Notes: generated from the letters alone by a model not told the origin. DNA of 64,000 nt from Mortierella sp. BCC40632 (GCA_011634665.1 WAEK01000007.1:2514501-2578500); one strand, 5' to 3'; positions 46,234 through 58,706 are shown, counted from the stretch's first letter. A program made the numbers and translations.

Positions 46234-49200
46234 AAAGAGAGAGAGAAAGAGAGAGAAGAGAGAGAAGAGAAAAAGAGAAAAAGAGAAAAAAAGAGGCGAG
46301 AGAGAGGTCGGTGGCCGCCCTTTTTATACGCAGCCGCTGCCTCGCCCGGCGGCCCTGCAGGTCCCTGGCCCGGCCACTCCCGCGCCCTCCATCCCCGCCT
46401 CATCCTCTTGTCTGTCCTCCCTTCTCCTCTCCTCCCCCTGCTCAGTCCTGACCAGCTCCCGGCTCGACTATCTGGGGCCCATGGAAGACACTCTCAGCAT
46501 CTATAACAGCAATGCAATCGTGCCCGGTCTTCATACTTGCTCCGCCATCCAATGCTGATCAATGTCTTTGGGCTGTTTTGGTCGTCTGTGTCTCTCACTC
46601 CAGCACACTCATCCCGTCCACAGGCCAGGTCTTCTTCTTTAGTTACCCTTGGGGTCGGTGCCAGCTCCATTGGTCAGTAGAATATCTGATATGATGTTTG
46701 CTTGCCACGCAGCAGGAGAAAGGGGTTGGATAATGGAAAGATTAGCTTGGCATTCCTATCGGGGGTCTTGCCATGTTTGTGGAGAGGCACAGGGGAGGTG
46801 GAATCGGGTAGCCCCAGCGCAGCGAGGCCTCTGGCCAGAGAGGAAGGAAGGGTCCCAAGGGGGGACAAGGCCTTAGGCCAGCATCCAGGGGGCCAGGGCT
46901 CAAGGAATCAGCAGCGCAAGGAGCAAGAAGAAGGGAGGCACAAACAAGACCACGCGCGCCCTTCTTCCCAGGACGCATGGCTCACTCAATCATTCACTCA
47001 CGAGCAAGCTCCTCTCTTTTTCTTTCTCTCTCTCCGCTCGGCCGAGAAGTGCGTTTGAGTCGGCCACAGGAGCCTCTGCTGTCCCACGTTTGCCTTCCCT
47101 CCTTTTGCCCAGAGCTTATTGACCTCCTTCCGTGCGTCAGCCAGGTTGGTCGCACATCGCCCGCTCCATTGGCTGTCATCTCCACGCGCCCTGCCCTTTG
47201 GTCTTTGGTCCTCCAGCTATTGGGTTATTGTCAGTAGAAGTGCAGCTTGTTGAGGCTTGCGGTCAGAAAAGTAAAAGGGGATCTCGAGACCTGCCTTCTC
47301 CCCCTCTCTCTCTTCTTCGTCTTTCCCCCCCCTTTTTTTTATTGCATACGTAGTGGCCCGAGGAGAGGAGGCGGAAAGAGTCGACGATGGATGAAGTGAC
47401 GAGTGACGACCGCCACCTCCGCCTCTGCCCATACCTTCTATCTCACCCCTTTTAGTATCCACAGTTCGTCTACAACCGGATCCTTCTTGGGCCACACAGG
47501 ATTGAACATTGCGCGGGCGGAGAGGCGGAGGACTAGAGGCGGAGCCATACTCACCTTCTTCTTCCTCTTCCTTCTCTTACCCACACGCCAGGGCCTCATT
47601 GCGGAACACGGAGGGGAGAGTGAAAGAAGATAAAGAAGAGAGAAAGAATGCCCAAAAGACCAATTCGCAGGCTTATGAGTCCGAAGAAGAAGAGAGCGGG
47701 CCTGCATTGCATGAACACGCCTGTCCCTCCTTCCACCGCTCTTGTCTCTCATTGCCACGCTGGCTCCACAAGGGAACACAGGGAACGCTGTTCTGTCGCG
47801 CGCCCACGGGTTTCTCTCTTCTACCTATCTATCTCCACCCCCATCCCCACCACCCCCTTTCCATGTAGAGATGGAGGACGGGCCAAGAGGACCTGGATGA
47901 GGGAGAGGGGTGAAAAGAGGCATGGAAGGAAAGGAGAGTCTTTTGGATGACCTAAAATAAGGGCGGTCGTGCATGTGCAGATGTGCTCGGAGGTGAACAC
48001 ACCTTTAGGTTCCATCCATCGCAATCATCCTCTTCTGCGTGAACCAATACCCAAAAAAAAAGAGAAATAATATTTGCAAAAAAGGGCTGAGCAGTTTTGT
48101 TGTTACTACTGTTGTTATTGTTATTGATGCTGTTGCCCTCTGCTTTGCGTGTGTGTACGAGGGGGAGGGAGGTCGAAAGGAGTGGTGTATGTTGCCAGGA
48201 GGGACCGAGGATCATCTGAGGTTCGGAAGGACGGACGGATGACTGGCCAGAGCACTGGAGCGGATGGTTGATATGTTGTTGTGCACAGGCGGATCATCTC
48301 TTTCTCCTTTCTCTTTCTCTCGTGTCTGTCTTACTCTCTCTGTCTGTCTGTCTTTGTTTTCCTTTAGGCTGAATAAAACAGCTGGCCCTGGACTGGCGCC
48401 TGTGTGAACCCGAAAATCGGTTCCTGGGTAAGAGAGAGGAGTTTTCCTGTTTCCATTCAGCGCATTTGTCTTCTTGGACCTGTCTCGATAGTTTACAAGT
48501 AACCCTTTGTCTCTTTCTTTTTCTCATCGCTAACAGATCTCTTCTGTCTTCTTTTTTGTTTTCCTCCCCCAACAGTGTCACGACATACTAAAAACACCTC
48601 TCTTGGACGAATCTCTGAACCCTCTTCTTTGTCTCTGGGCGTGAGTGTCACACAACGTACGCGGGGGTAATAGAGAGAAAAGAAAAAAGAAAGGGCCACA
48701 AGGCGACAAGTAACAATACAAAAAACCCTTTCCTCCTTTCTGCCAACACCATTCTTAAGAGAACCTTGGTGCGGAAGAAAAAAAACATATAGTTATAGAC
48801 GTTCATTTGGCTGGCATTCGCAGAGGAAGGGCTCATACCAGTCTTTTTTTTTTTTTTTTGTATTGCCATTATGCCATTATACCCTGAGGAGGGTTTCTAA
48901 AGATAGGGGAAGACGGTAGAGCCATAGTACCGCAGCCTACTCGGAATAAATGGGCCGTCAGCCCTCGCTTATTTCTCTTTCTATCAAGGAATGTGTCAGC
49001 CTCTCTCTTTCTCTTTCTCCCTTTCTTTAGGCTTGTCTTTGGGGTTTTCTTTCTACTCTTGACCTCCTTCCTACTCTTGAACTCCTAGAGAGTTATCGAC
49101 ACCATAGTGGACAGATCCTCGATCCCTCTACCCCCTTTCCTTCTCCTTAACCTCCTCGGTCACCTCTCGAGGAAATCCTTTTGCATTTCACTTTTCTTTT

Positions 49201-50202
49201 CCACCTCCTCCCCCCGAACCTGTGGGCTCTGAGAGCTCTTGAGAGTGAGTGAGCCAGGCAAAAACGCTCCATTGTTTGTTCAATCGATATAGAGTAGACT
49301 CGCTAAGTAGCGTGTGCACAGAACGAGTGGGGGGAGGAGAGGTGGGGAGAGAGAAGGAGGAGTCAATGGTGTGATCCCAGATCATTTTCACCCTTTCCAT
49401 TTTGCTCTCCAAAGGCGACAACAGCGGTAGTAATAGTAACAGCAACAGCAACAATAATCGGCTGCGGTATCTGAAAGGGCGAAAGGCGTGGAATGCATAT
49501 TGCCCTTTTTCTACACTGATACACCATTACTGCTGTCTACTATTACTATTGCAGCTGCTGCATGAGGAAGCAAAAAGGGGACCCATGGGTTTGGCTGTCC
49601 TTTGGAAGAGCAGGTAAGAACAAAGACCTCTCCTTCACAGACATGGTACATCACAGGTTACTCAGAGGGAGGACTTTTTTTTATATAAATATTATTTATT
49701 ACAATTGTATTGTTGCTGCATAGACCAAAGACTGACACGACCGCAAAACATACGCACAGAGAGCGAGCTTGGACGATAATACTTGACCAATTCAATCCAT
49801 CATATTCTATCCGGCCGTCGGATGAACTCAAGCCTTTATTGTTATTGTTATTATTATTTTTACTTGCTCACTCTCACTCTCTCACTCTCCCTCTTTTTTC
49901 AGCTGCCATTGAAGAACAAAGTCTCCAGAAGAGGAGGAGTCTGGCTTGACCCTTTCTTCTTCTTTTCTTCAACCGGATGACTCTTTCAAGTAAATGAGGA
50001 TACAAGTGACACCATGCCCCCCCCTTCTCTTTCGTCACTTCTTCTCGCTTCTTCTCACGAGCCCATTGTGCCTCCCCAGTTCCGTCCCTCCCTCCCCTTT
50101 ATTTCCCTAATGATGGAAGCGATCACTTCTTTTTCTGTGTTTCTCTTCCTTGTCACGAACCATGCATTTACACTTTCTCCCCCTTTTCTCTTTCTCTCTC
50201 TT

Positions 50203-50239
50203 TCACACACACACACACACACACACACTCTCTCTCTCT

Positions 50240-50280
<41 letters not shown>
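50203..50280 (+). repeat. Compound (CA)n(CT)n(T)n repeat
   Basis: About thirteen CA units, seven CT units and a T run of roughly 37 bases follow one another without spacer. Confidence 0.95.
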
Positions 50281-50282
<2 letters not shown>

Positions 50283-51741
50283 TTGCCTACTGAAGCAGTT
50301 AGTCTAATCAATATCTTGGTACCTGAAAATCCGTGCGGCTCGATCGAGTCATCGTCCCTCCAAGGAGATACTCCCTCACGTTCCCCCCTTCCCCTTTCCT
50401 TCCCCCTTTTCTCCTCCAATTGCTACAAAAGCCTCTACTAGAACTCTGGAGAGGAAGAGAAGGAGGAAGAGAAGGTTATTGAACTCATATTTTCCTCCCT
50501 GTTCAACGGTTGGACTAAGCCCCCACCCCCTTCCTCCCAACAAAGTCAACTGGTTGTAGGAATTCAGGTCAAGTCTAAAATCTGAAAAAAAAAGGGTGTC
50601 CTGAGTCAAAGTAAGAATGGGAAGAAAAAGGGGAAACAGTTTGACAGTCGACTGGATCGAGCTCGATCTTAGAGAAGGAAAGAGAGAAAGATAAAGAGAA
50701 CGAGATAATGTGCGTTTTTTGTGTGGTGTGTGTGGGTATGTGAGGAGAGGAACGAGGTCCTGGTCCTTTTTCTTCTCGCTCTCTCCCTCCCCACTTTCTC
50801 TTAGATACCCAGTTCACCAGATCTCCCGTTTTGGAGAATGTGGAGACAAAAAGGAAAAATAAAAGAGATGGAACCAGAAAGATGTATTTGATTCAACAAC
50901 AACAACAACACGCACATTCATATGAAAGAAAAGGCGGAGGCAAAAGGATTGTCCATCTGCTTGTTTTCCTTTCTTTTGCTCTGCATGGTCCTGTACGCCC
51001 TTCCTTGGTAAAACGTTTGAAAAAATACCAAACGGCGATCGCCGGGGAAAATCAGTCCCTCAAATACAGAGCCATTGGATCGGCATCTGAATGCGGAGAG
51101 AAAGAGCGAGTAAGAGGAGAGAAAGAGAGAAGATGGGAGGCTAGAGGCATCAGATATGGGAGAGATAATGGGAAAGCAGGGGAACAGGGGGAGGAGAGTA
51201 GACTCGACCCAGAGCCTTGATTGATCCGTTGCTTTGGCGTGAGATAAATATAGCGCTAGACAGTCTGAAAGAGTAACAGGAAGAATGAAGGAAAGAAGCG
51301 TAATCGACTCAACATAGCCTATTCTCTCTCCGGTTCCCTCAACACTAGAGTCAGGGTGCACGTCCAAGAAAACATGGTGGAGTAGTGAAGCGGAGACGAG
51401 TGACCCATGGATTGGTTCATATAAGGAATGGTTCATACAAAGACCATGTATCGGATTCTTTTTTATTTCTGTATTTTGCTCACTCCTTGCGATTTTTCCA
51501 CGAGAGGAGAGAAGTGGGGAAGAAGTGAGTGCAAACAAAAAAAAAGAAAAAATGATGTATATAAAAAAAGTACACATAGAACTGGAGATGCGTAGAGGAC
51601 TGCTCAAAGCTCAGCCAGCTGCAGCGTATTCTCTCTCTCTATCTTCTTTTGCCCAAACAAGCTTGACCAGACATTTACATACATTTTTTTCGGACTTCAT
51701 TATAGCTTCTATCTCTCTCACTTTTACTCTCATTCTTTCTT

Positions 51742-54200
51742 TTACGTAGTCTTCTTGTTCGTGTTGACATAGCCAATACCAACACATGTCATGATCATAG
51801 TATTCGGGGCTGCGCCAAGTACAACCTTGTCATTATCAACCTCTTGTGTAATCTTGAACTGCGACCCGAAAAAGTCTTGCAAGTCACGAAGATATTGAAT
51901 TCTAAAAAGAAAAGAAAAATCCAACCCATTCCACACACAAAACGTGAGTTGAAAACATCTAAAAAGAGAAACAGAGACTAGGGAGAGGGCATGGGAGGTA
52001 GCCAAGATCACCAAAAAGAGGTATTATCACTTACGTAAATGGCGTCAACTCTCCAACGCGCACCTTGCTCACATCATTTGGTCCAAGGACCATCAACAAT
52101 AACGTCAATGTCTGTGCAATCGAATCCACACATCCTCCTTTACGGATCTCGGACAACAACATCCTAGCGGCTTGCAATCCAATATCTTCAGGTGTCTGTC
52201 CTGCACCTCCTGCCAATTCTGCGGAATAATAAACCGACGTCGTGGTCTTGGCCAAGAGTGAGACACCAAAACCAGGTGAAAGACCTGACTTGTCTCCCTG
52301 GTAATGGACTGCTGCAATGTTGATATCGTTCACATAGTCGAGAACGCCTCTTGCAGCATCTACCATACGGTTTGAGAATTGGGGTGCCACACGCGTGCAG
52401 TATCTAAGAGGGGGGATGGAGGGAAAAATGAGGAGGAGGAATCATTGACAGGATCTTCGTTAGTTGTTGTTATTTTTTTTTCTTTTCTTTTCTTTTTATT
52501 GCGTGCACATTCAAGGTAATAGAAGACAAAAAGTAGTGAAAGGCGGACGAGTCTTTCATGTTGTACTTACGCAACACCGCGGATTCGCTTGATACGGCCC
52601 TCATCCGTGAACTGGATAGGCTTGACCGAACGAACAATAGGGCATCGGAAGATGACCCGTCCGCCTCCATTAGGAGGTGCTCCACGGGCAGGAATCTATT
52701 ATAGATGAGAAAAAGAAAAAGAAAGAGAAAAAGAATCCCCGTAGGTTCAAGGCCCAATAGAGTTAATGACAAAGGCTCTAGGGCAAGCTTCGCCGAAAGG
52801 GGAAGGGAGAGAGAAGAACGAAACGATAAAGATTTTTGAGGCTGCTTTAGGTGATCCAATTCATCCAATACTTACATCCAATTCAAGGCCCTCCTCAATG
52901 CCAAACTTTTTCAATTGCGGAAGCAGCACCGTACGGATGGTATCAACCTAATCAAGAGAGATAAAAAAAAAAAAGGATGATCCTTTTCATGTTAGTAAAA
53001 TAAAGTTCGCCCATTTGCCCACTGTATTTCCTCCGCAGATCTCTCTCTTTTCTTTCCTTTTCTTATCCATTACATTCTTGCTTCTTAACCATCCCAATTA
53101 GCTATTTTCCAATAAAGAGTCTCTTTCCCTTGTTATCTGATTCCGATACTTACGGAGAGGTCAACATTATCGTTCGTGATTCCGTTCAAAGTAATGCTCA
53201 TGGGCGTCTTGGCAAAGGGTGCAAGGGCAATCATGGGCTCCAAGAAGTATCCAATCGCTCGTGCTGTTCCACAGTCATGGAAGACCTTTCCTCCAATGAT
53301 TACTCCTGGCTTGTAGACAATCGATGTACCTAACGAATGTTTTTTTTTTTTTTTTTTTTTTTTTTTTTGTGCCAGAGAACCAGGATTGGTTAGAAGATCG
53401 CCATCACCAGCGTCGCCATCAGAACGAGAGAGTCAGGGTATTTGGAGGGCGCAACTGATCATTGAGTCCATCCCATAGTCATTGTCTTCATATAAAATCG
53501 ACTCTGTAGTGGTAAATCGCTCGGAACTGTGCTGACCAAATTGATTTAACTGCTTCTTCCTGTTCATTGAGGTTGTAGGCGAAATCCAATTGAGCGCCCA
53601 CAGTCCTCAATTATTCTCTCCTCCGTCATCCACTCCACGCCTGGCGATTGATTTCTCTCAACTGATGTTTGTTGTTGGTTCAGAGATCAAAGAGTGATAA
53701 TAAATGAGAAATGGCAGCTTCCAATATCTGATCCACGAAACTCCCTCCTGCTTGAGTGTTTCTATTTCCTGGTCCAACGCCAGATCGGTGGCTTCAACTC
53801 ATAGAGGATGCTTTAGAAGATGTGTCTCCAGTGGAAAAGAAAGGTCGTTACCTGTATAGCTAATGTCGATCGTCGCTCCGTTGGTTACTTTTTCCAGCAG
53901 TCTCAGGAAGCTTGCCTCAAAGTCTAGTTAAGACAAAGAGAAAAGGTTAATGCCAGAGTCAAGCTAACCATGAACGTTCCTTTTTATTGTTTCAACTGGG
54001 CAGTGTGCTCAGCCGCCCAGGGCCTCATTTCGTTTGGGTTGGCTCATTGAGAGAAAGCTCAAAGGGTACATGCCTCGCAGACCAGGGTTAGCGTCATTTG
54101 GTCGAATCTTTTCAATCTTGAGGATCTTTCCAGACAGTGTAGCCAGTACTAGTCGTTGCCGAAAGTAATTGTGGCCTTCGAATTTGACAACCTTGGACAT
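51742..54200 (-). CDS. RCL1: RNA 3'-terminal phosphate cyclase-like protein Rcl1
   Basis: Seven exons encode 366 residues, almost exactly the yeast Rcl1 length: 54074-54200, 53852-53923, 53154-53329, 52876-52947, 52571-52695, 52035-52403 and 51742-51901. The sequence opens MSKVVKFEGHNYFRQRLVLA. It continues through FEASFLRLLEKVTNG, YKPGVIIGGKVFHDCGTAR, RGAPPNGGGRV and KRIRGVAYCTRVAPQ, to YYSAELAGGAGQTPEDIG and LGPNDVSKVRVGELTPFT. Rcl1 has the cyclase fold but not the activity. With Bms1 it acts in the nucleolar SSU processome, at the pre-rRNA cleavages leading to 18S rRNA. Intron 1 uses a GC donor (CGAG|GCATGT). Intron 2 is 522 bases and ends with 29 A residues just before its acceptor. Confidence 0.95.
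53340..53368. repeat. 29-base homopolymer in RCL1 intron 2
   Basis: It is T on the + strand and therefore A in the sense of RCL1, ending about 10 bases before the acceptor. This is the opposite of a polypyrimidine tract. Confidence 0.95.
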
Positions 54201-54634
54201 TATGAATAGCGTGGAGGTGATGAGTTAGACTAGGGGTGAAGATAGAGAAAAGTGGTGAATGCGGAGCAAAAGAAAGAAAGGGCCAATGTCGTGAATGATT
54301 CTTCTAAGGTGTCGAATGGAGCTGTAGTCGGATGGATGGCAAGCTTTTGGAGGAAGAAAGAGAGAGAGAGAGAGAGAGAGAGAAAAAAAGAGAGAGAGAT
54401 AGAAGAGAAGGATAGGTTGGAGCAGAGGCCAATGCACTTGTTCTTGACTGAACACCTTTGACTGACCGACCAAGCCAAATAGACCGAGAAAAAAAAAAAA
54501 GCGAAGTAGGGCAAATTGATCTTCAAGCCACACAACAACAACACTTTTTTTTTTTTTGCTTCCCATTCCTTTCGCCAAACACTGTTTACCCTGTTCATCA
54601 ACACCGTCTCATCATCCTCATCAGACAGACAACA
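54201..54634. promoter_or_regulatory. Divergent promoter between RCL1 and the Utp16-like gene
   Basis: 434 bases separate the two start codons of ribosome-biogenesis genes. The interval has a GA microsatellite (54357-54400), an A run (54488-54499) and a T run (54544-54557). Shared control is inferred from the arrangement. Confidence 0.55.
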
Positions 54635-56000
54635 ATGGTCAGCACACGGAACTCGGCCAAGGCGGCACAGGCCAAGCAGGTTCAGACCAAGGACAACTCA
54701 AAGAAAAAGGCTCCTGCCAAGAAGAGCGCCCCAGCACCAAAAAAGACTGCTTCAAAACAAAAGCCGGCACCTGTTGAGGAAGAGGAATCTGAGGGTGTAG
54801 AGTCAGAGGAGCATGAAGAAGAAGAAGAAGAAGAAGATGATGATGAGGAGGAAGAAAAAGAAGAAGAAGAGGAAGAGGAAGAGGAGGAAGAGGAGGAAGA
54901 GGTTACATTCAAGATCCATACCCCAAAGGCCTCCTCGGCACCAGTCATCGTCCCCGCAAAGCTCCAAACCTATGAGGATGAGGATGAGGAGGAGAGTGAC
55001 GATGATGAGGCGCCAGAGGCTGAATCACTCTCGAGTGCCAAGGCAAAGGCCCTCAGCTCGCAGGACAAGGAAAAGGCATTCTTGATAAAGTATGTATCCA
55101 ATAGAGAATCTTTGAGGGAAATAGTTCCAGGAGGGGGAGGGGGCAATCGCCGGATCCTAGGAGAGACTCGCGTCGGGTTTTATTTTATTTATTTTTAATT
55201 TTTTTTTAGATTGCCATTATTATTTTATTATTCTTTTCCGTCGATCCTTACTTAACCTATCTCTCCTTCTCATCTCATTTCCATTTTCTTCCTATTAGGG
55301 TCCAAGCAGAACAGAAAGCAAAGAGAGTGGAAAAGGAACAAAAGATTAAGGCACAGAAAGATCAATCCAAGAAAATCACTCAAGCCAAGAAACAAGTCCA
55401 AGAATCAGAAGATGAGGGCAAGGATGAGGAAATGAAGGAATCCACAGAAGATAGTACACGACGCCTGTCAAGGAAAAATATGCCAGATTTGTTGCCAACC
55501 GATCTTTTGGAGGCGGCAGCCAAGATGGACGAGGACCGGAAACAGACACAGGAAAATGAAGACAAATCAACCTCCAGGAAGCATCTTCGACCTGAGGACT
55601 TTGCATTGATGGAATTAGAAGCCGAGTTGAAGGCTGCTGCTGCAAAGAGGAAAAAGCTTGAAAAGACGGAACGAAACGTTGGGTATGTGATTGCATCTCT
55701 TTCAGGACCTTTTTCTTTTGCTTTTCTTATAAATTACTTTTTGATTGTTTATTGGAAAAGTGAAATGGATCCCGGACTCTAACCTCCTTCTTCCCTCCCC
55801 CAATATATTCTTATTATAGTCCCGTAACTGTCAAGGCATTGAATCACTCTGCAACTAGTCGAGGCCATGCCATTCCTCAAACCATTGTTGATTTTAGGCA
55901 ACAACATTTCTATGGAAAAAAGATTCAACGTCGGGACGCGGTTCTCAACCTTGGTCAAAACAAGCGTGGTGCAGCGATCCAGTTTCATAGGAAAAAATAG
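54635..56000 (+). CDS. U3 snoRNA-associated protein, Utp16/Bud21-like
   Basis: Three exons (54635-55089, 55299-55682, 55820-56000) encode 339 residues. The N-terminus is Lys/Ala-rich and basic (about 1-46). It is followed by a long Glu/Asp tract (about 47-90, from a GAA/GAG repeat) and a second acidic patch, giving a charge pattern seen in nucleolar proteins. Basic coiled helices follow, then MPDLLPTDLLEAA and RPEDFALMELEAELKAAA. The C-terminal block GPVTVKAL...DFRQQHFYG...RRDA...RGAAIQFH resembles the end of the U3 snoRNA-associated family (yeast Bud21/Utp16). That family is part of the 90S/SSU processome. Length and acidity fit; the assignment rests on remembered family pattern and is moderate. 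Its divergent neighbour RCL1 works in the same particle, which supports the call. Confidence 0.6.
54822..54903 (+). repeat. Coding GAA/GAG/GAT repeat (acidic tract)
   Basis: The imperfect purine repeat encodes over twenty consecutive acidic residues with a single lysine interruption in the Utp16-like protein. Confidence 0.9.
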
Positions 56001-56385
56001 ACCTAAAAAAAACAAAAAAAAAAAAAACAAAAAACAAAAACATAAAAAAAAACACTCATTGTACCATTCTACGATACTTCCAATCAAAGCAGGCTGATTT
56101 GCGTGTTTGTGTGTGAATGTGAGAGAGGCTCAAAAGTGGGATCAAAATTGACACGTATGGTGGGTCCGAAAAATTCCAGTATTCGACAATCTGGTATAGA
56201 GAGAGTCTAAATATGCTCTTTGGACAGCTACCTCTATACTGAGAGACTGAGGAGTCGATATTGGAGTCTTTCATATATATATTTATAGGAGGAGGTTGAT
56301 CGACCAGCGTTGGTATATATTTGGTGGAAATACCAGAAATGTGAATGCTCGATAAATGTAAAGATGGTGATCCTCTGTCGCCTAA

Positions 56386-58706
56386 TTAAACGAAACCCCT
56401 GTGATGTCCAACTGGCTCTGTATTCGCATTCCGAGAAGCGACCGGATGTGGAGTTCCATGTGAGTGTACATAATTTGGGATGCTATAGTTGTGATTAAGA
56501 GGAAGCGGAGTTCCATACTGAGGTTCATTAGGGCGTGGATTGCCATTCTGCTGGTTCCCTGATTGTGAGGGAAGAGGATGGTTGTTTTGTTGAACATAGT
56601 CATCATTCTGGTACTCGATAGGCTGTGGGAGATGGTACCGAGGAGTTCTTGAATTTTGGTTGCGTGGAGGTCGTGGAGGTATCGGTGGCAATTGATGTTG
56701 TTCATCATCGGACTCCGAATGGTATTCTTCTTTGTATGAGTAACTATTGGCAGGTATGTTATGCGACTGATCTCTCTCACTGTCCCTCTGATGTCCTTGG
56801 TCCAATAGTGGACCATTGGGATCAGATACTGAAGAAGGAATCCCAGTCGCAGGAGGAAGCTCGAGACTATCTTGCCGACCTCTACCCATGTGACCTCTAG
56901 AGCTGTGTCGCAACGGTTCAACCTGCTCCTGATATTGGTGATCCTGATATTGGTGATCCTGATATTGGTTGTCTTGATATTGGTTGTCCTGGTACTGGCG
57001 GTCCTGGTACTGACGATACTGATGCTGGCGGCCCTGATGCTGGCGGTCCTGGTATTGGCGATCCTGATATTGAGGATCTTGACTAGATTCTCTGTGCATT
57101 GCTGCGACTGCAGCAATACGTCGAGCATTGTATTCATTGTCATTATAGTCGGTTTCAGGGCCCCTACGATCTCTCCTGGAATGATCATTGCTTGAAGATG
57201 ATCTCTCGACCATGTCTTTTGGATGATCGTACTCCTCTGACTTGCCATGCTTGCGTCTGACAAAGAAAAAGATAGCTGCAACAAGACCGATTAAGGCAAC
57301 TCCACCACCAACTCCTCCAGCAATGGCGGCAATATTTGGCCGACTACCCTTGGAGTCCGAACCGTTGCTATTTCCTGTCCCACTGCCATGGTTACCGCCA
57401 GGGTTTACGGGGGCTTTTGGAGGAAGTGGAGAAACCGAATAGCTACTGACCCAAGATTCAGAAGCAAAGTCAAATATGAGGGGTTTATGATCGGCATAGA
57501 TGATATTATCCTCCAGATTGTAAATATGCCCTATTACAAGCCATAGACATTGTTCGAATGAAGTTTAGTTAGCATTTCCAAACAACATTTATCGTCCTTC
57601 AGTACTTCTTAGATTTACACTTACCACCCCAGGCAACAAGCGAATATTTCGTGGCTACACACGCCATCGACACTCTCTGATGATCACGCTGAGGTAGATT
57701 TGCAAGTATCTTCACCGTCATTGACTTCAAATCAAGGACGTAGAGATGTAAATTATAAATGTAGGCTGAAGGTGCCCCTGATCGTCCTCCGAAGATATAG
57801 AGCTTGTTTTCATCTAATGCATCTGTTGTGAAAGAGAGTGTTCATCTTGTAAGAATGTACATGAGCAAGAACTTTATCCGGATTTATGTCAAATGGGACT
57901 AAGGCACTAACCTCTGACTAAACAGTTTCCAGATACCGGTGGAATATCACCCTGGAAAGCCTATACATTAGCCAAGCATTCAAGGTTATTCGTTGAAGTA
58001 TCTAGTGATCAACACGAATAGAGAATGTTTAACTTACCAGAGGTTCCCAAGAGTTTGGTCCTAGTTTATAGAAATCCATACTTGGGTTTCTGTCCACTGA
58101 GTTCGTATACAATACAGTACCTCCGTCTAGAGGACACCAGACAGCTGCAGAGAAATGACCTGGAGGAGGTGGTAAGGCCCTGAAACTTGGTGGGCTGATT
58201 GAGGATAAAACCAAATTGATCGAGGGCAAGTAGATTTCTCCACTTGGGGACGCAGCTATTGCTCCTAAGTAAACTTGTGTTCGCAGCATCAAAGTCAACT
58301 CAGGAAGGTCGGTCCAATTGCCAGATGTTCCAAGAACTACCGCTCGGCCGTCGTATGGGCCACTCCCACCCAATACAAGGAACCGCCCATCGGGTAATAA
58401 TACTCCTTTTATTCCTATAATTGGAAGGGATCCTTGGTTACTTGGTATCAAATTGGTCCATGCAGGGTTTTCTGCTGTCCAGTCTTTGGTCAGATCAAGT
58501 TGGAAGTAGCTGCTGTTTGTTCCTGGATATGAGCCACCCATAATGACAAGACGAGTTTTCGAGGAATCATAGGCCATGTCATCCATCTCTGTTTTCCAAG
58601 GAGTAGAGGGATTAAATTGTTGTTGTGCCTCAACGAGGAAGGAGAACGTTGATAGTGTGGTCATCACAATTGACGTGACCACAGGAAGTCGAAAGACTGG
58701 AGCCAT
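56386..58706 (-). CDS. Kelch-type single-pass membrane protein, copy A (intact)
   Basis: Four exons (58038-58706, 57912-57960, 57625-57822, 56386-57530) give 686 residues. An N-terminal hydrophobic signal is seen up to about residue 27 (ending FLVEAQQ). The ectodomain has kelch-like blades: MGGSYPGTNSSYFQLDL, VLGGSGPYDG, and KLYIFGGRSGAPSAYIYNL followed by LYVLDLKSM. A Gly/Asn-rich stalk and one transmembrane helix come next (about 371-396, AIAGGVGGGVALIGLVAAIFF), capped by the stop-transfer VRRKHGK. The 290-residue cytoplasmic tail has about ten QYQDR/QYQDH-type pentapeptides, then Pro/Gln/Asn-rich sequence with PPIPPRPPR, an SH3-ligand-like motif. The architecture recalls fungal kelch or galactose-oxidase-like wall sensors. 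No catalytic residues are evident and the function is unknown. Tandem copies lie directly upstream. Confidence 0.85.
56935..57080 (-). repeat. 15-bp coding repeat, QYQD(R/H/N) units, copy A
   Basis: Degenerate copies of GATCCTGATATTGGT (+ strand) encode pentapeptides on the minus strand in the cytoplasmic tail of kelch copy A. An equivalent array is present at about 63702-63847 in copy C. It is reduced to about four units in copy B. Confidence 0.9.

Larger units (their letters stand above)
41714..51741. other. 10-kb region with no supported gene
   Basis: No frame over about 150 codons has a recognisable domain or credible splice-joined partner on either strand, although both flanks are gene-dense. 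The region is built of GA/CT, GT/CA and homopolymer tracts separated by G+C-moderate unique sequence. Among these are (GT)n at about 42163-42255, (AG)n at 43135-43219, (GA)n at 45777-45806, (AG)n at 46148-46229 and a CA-CT-T compound at 50203-50280. It could hold long regulatory sequence, non-coding transcripts, or fast-evolving short genes that I cannot see. Confidence 0.5.

Noticed and set aside
45053..46558. Several 100-240 codon frames in the gene-free region
   Set aside because: They are Arg/Glu or Leu/Ser translations of GA/CT repeats, with no conserved motif or consistent splicing.
52730..52765. GGTTCAAGGCCC as a tRNA T-arm
   Set aside because: The flanks do not pair into a T stem, and it lies in an RCL1 intron with no A box upstream.
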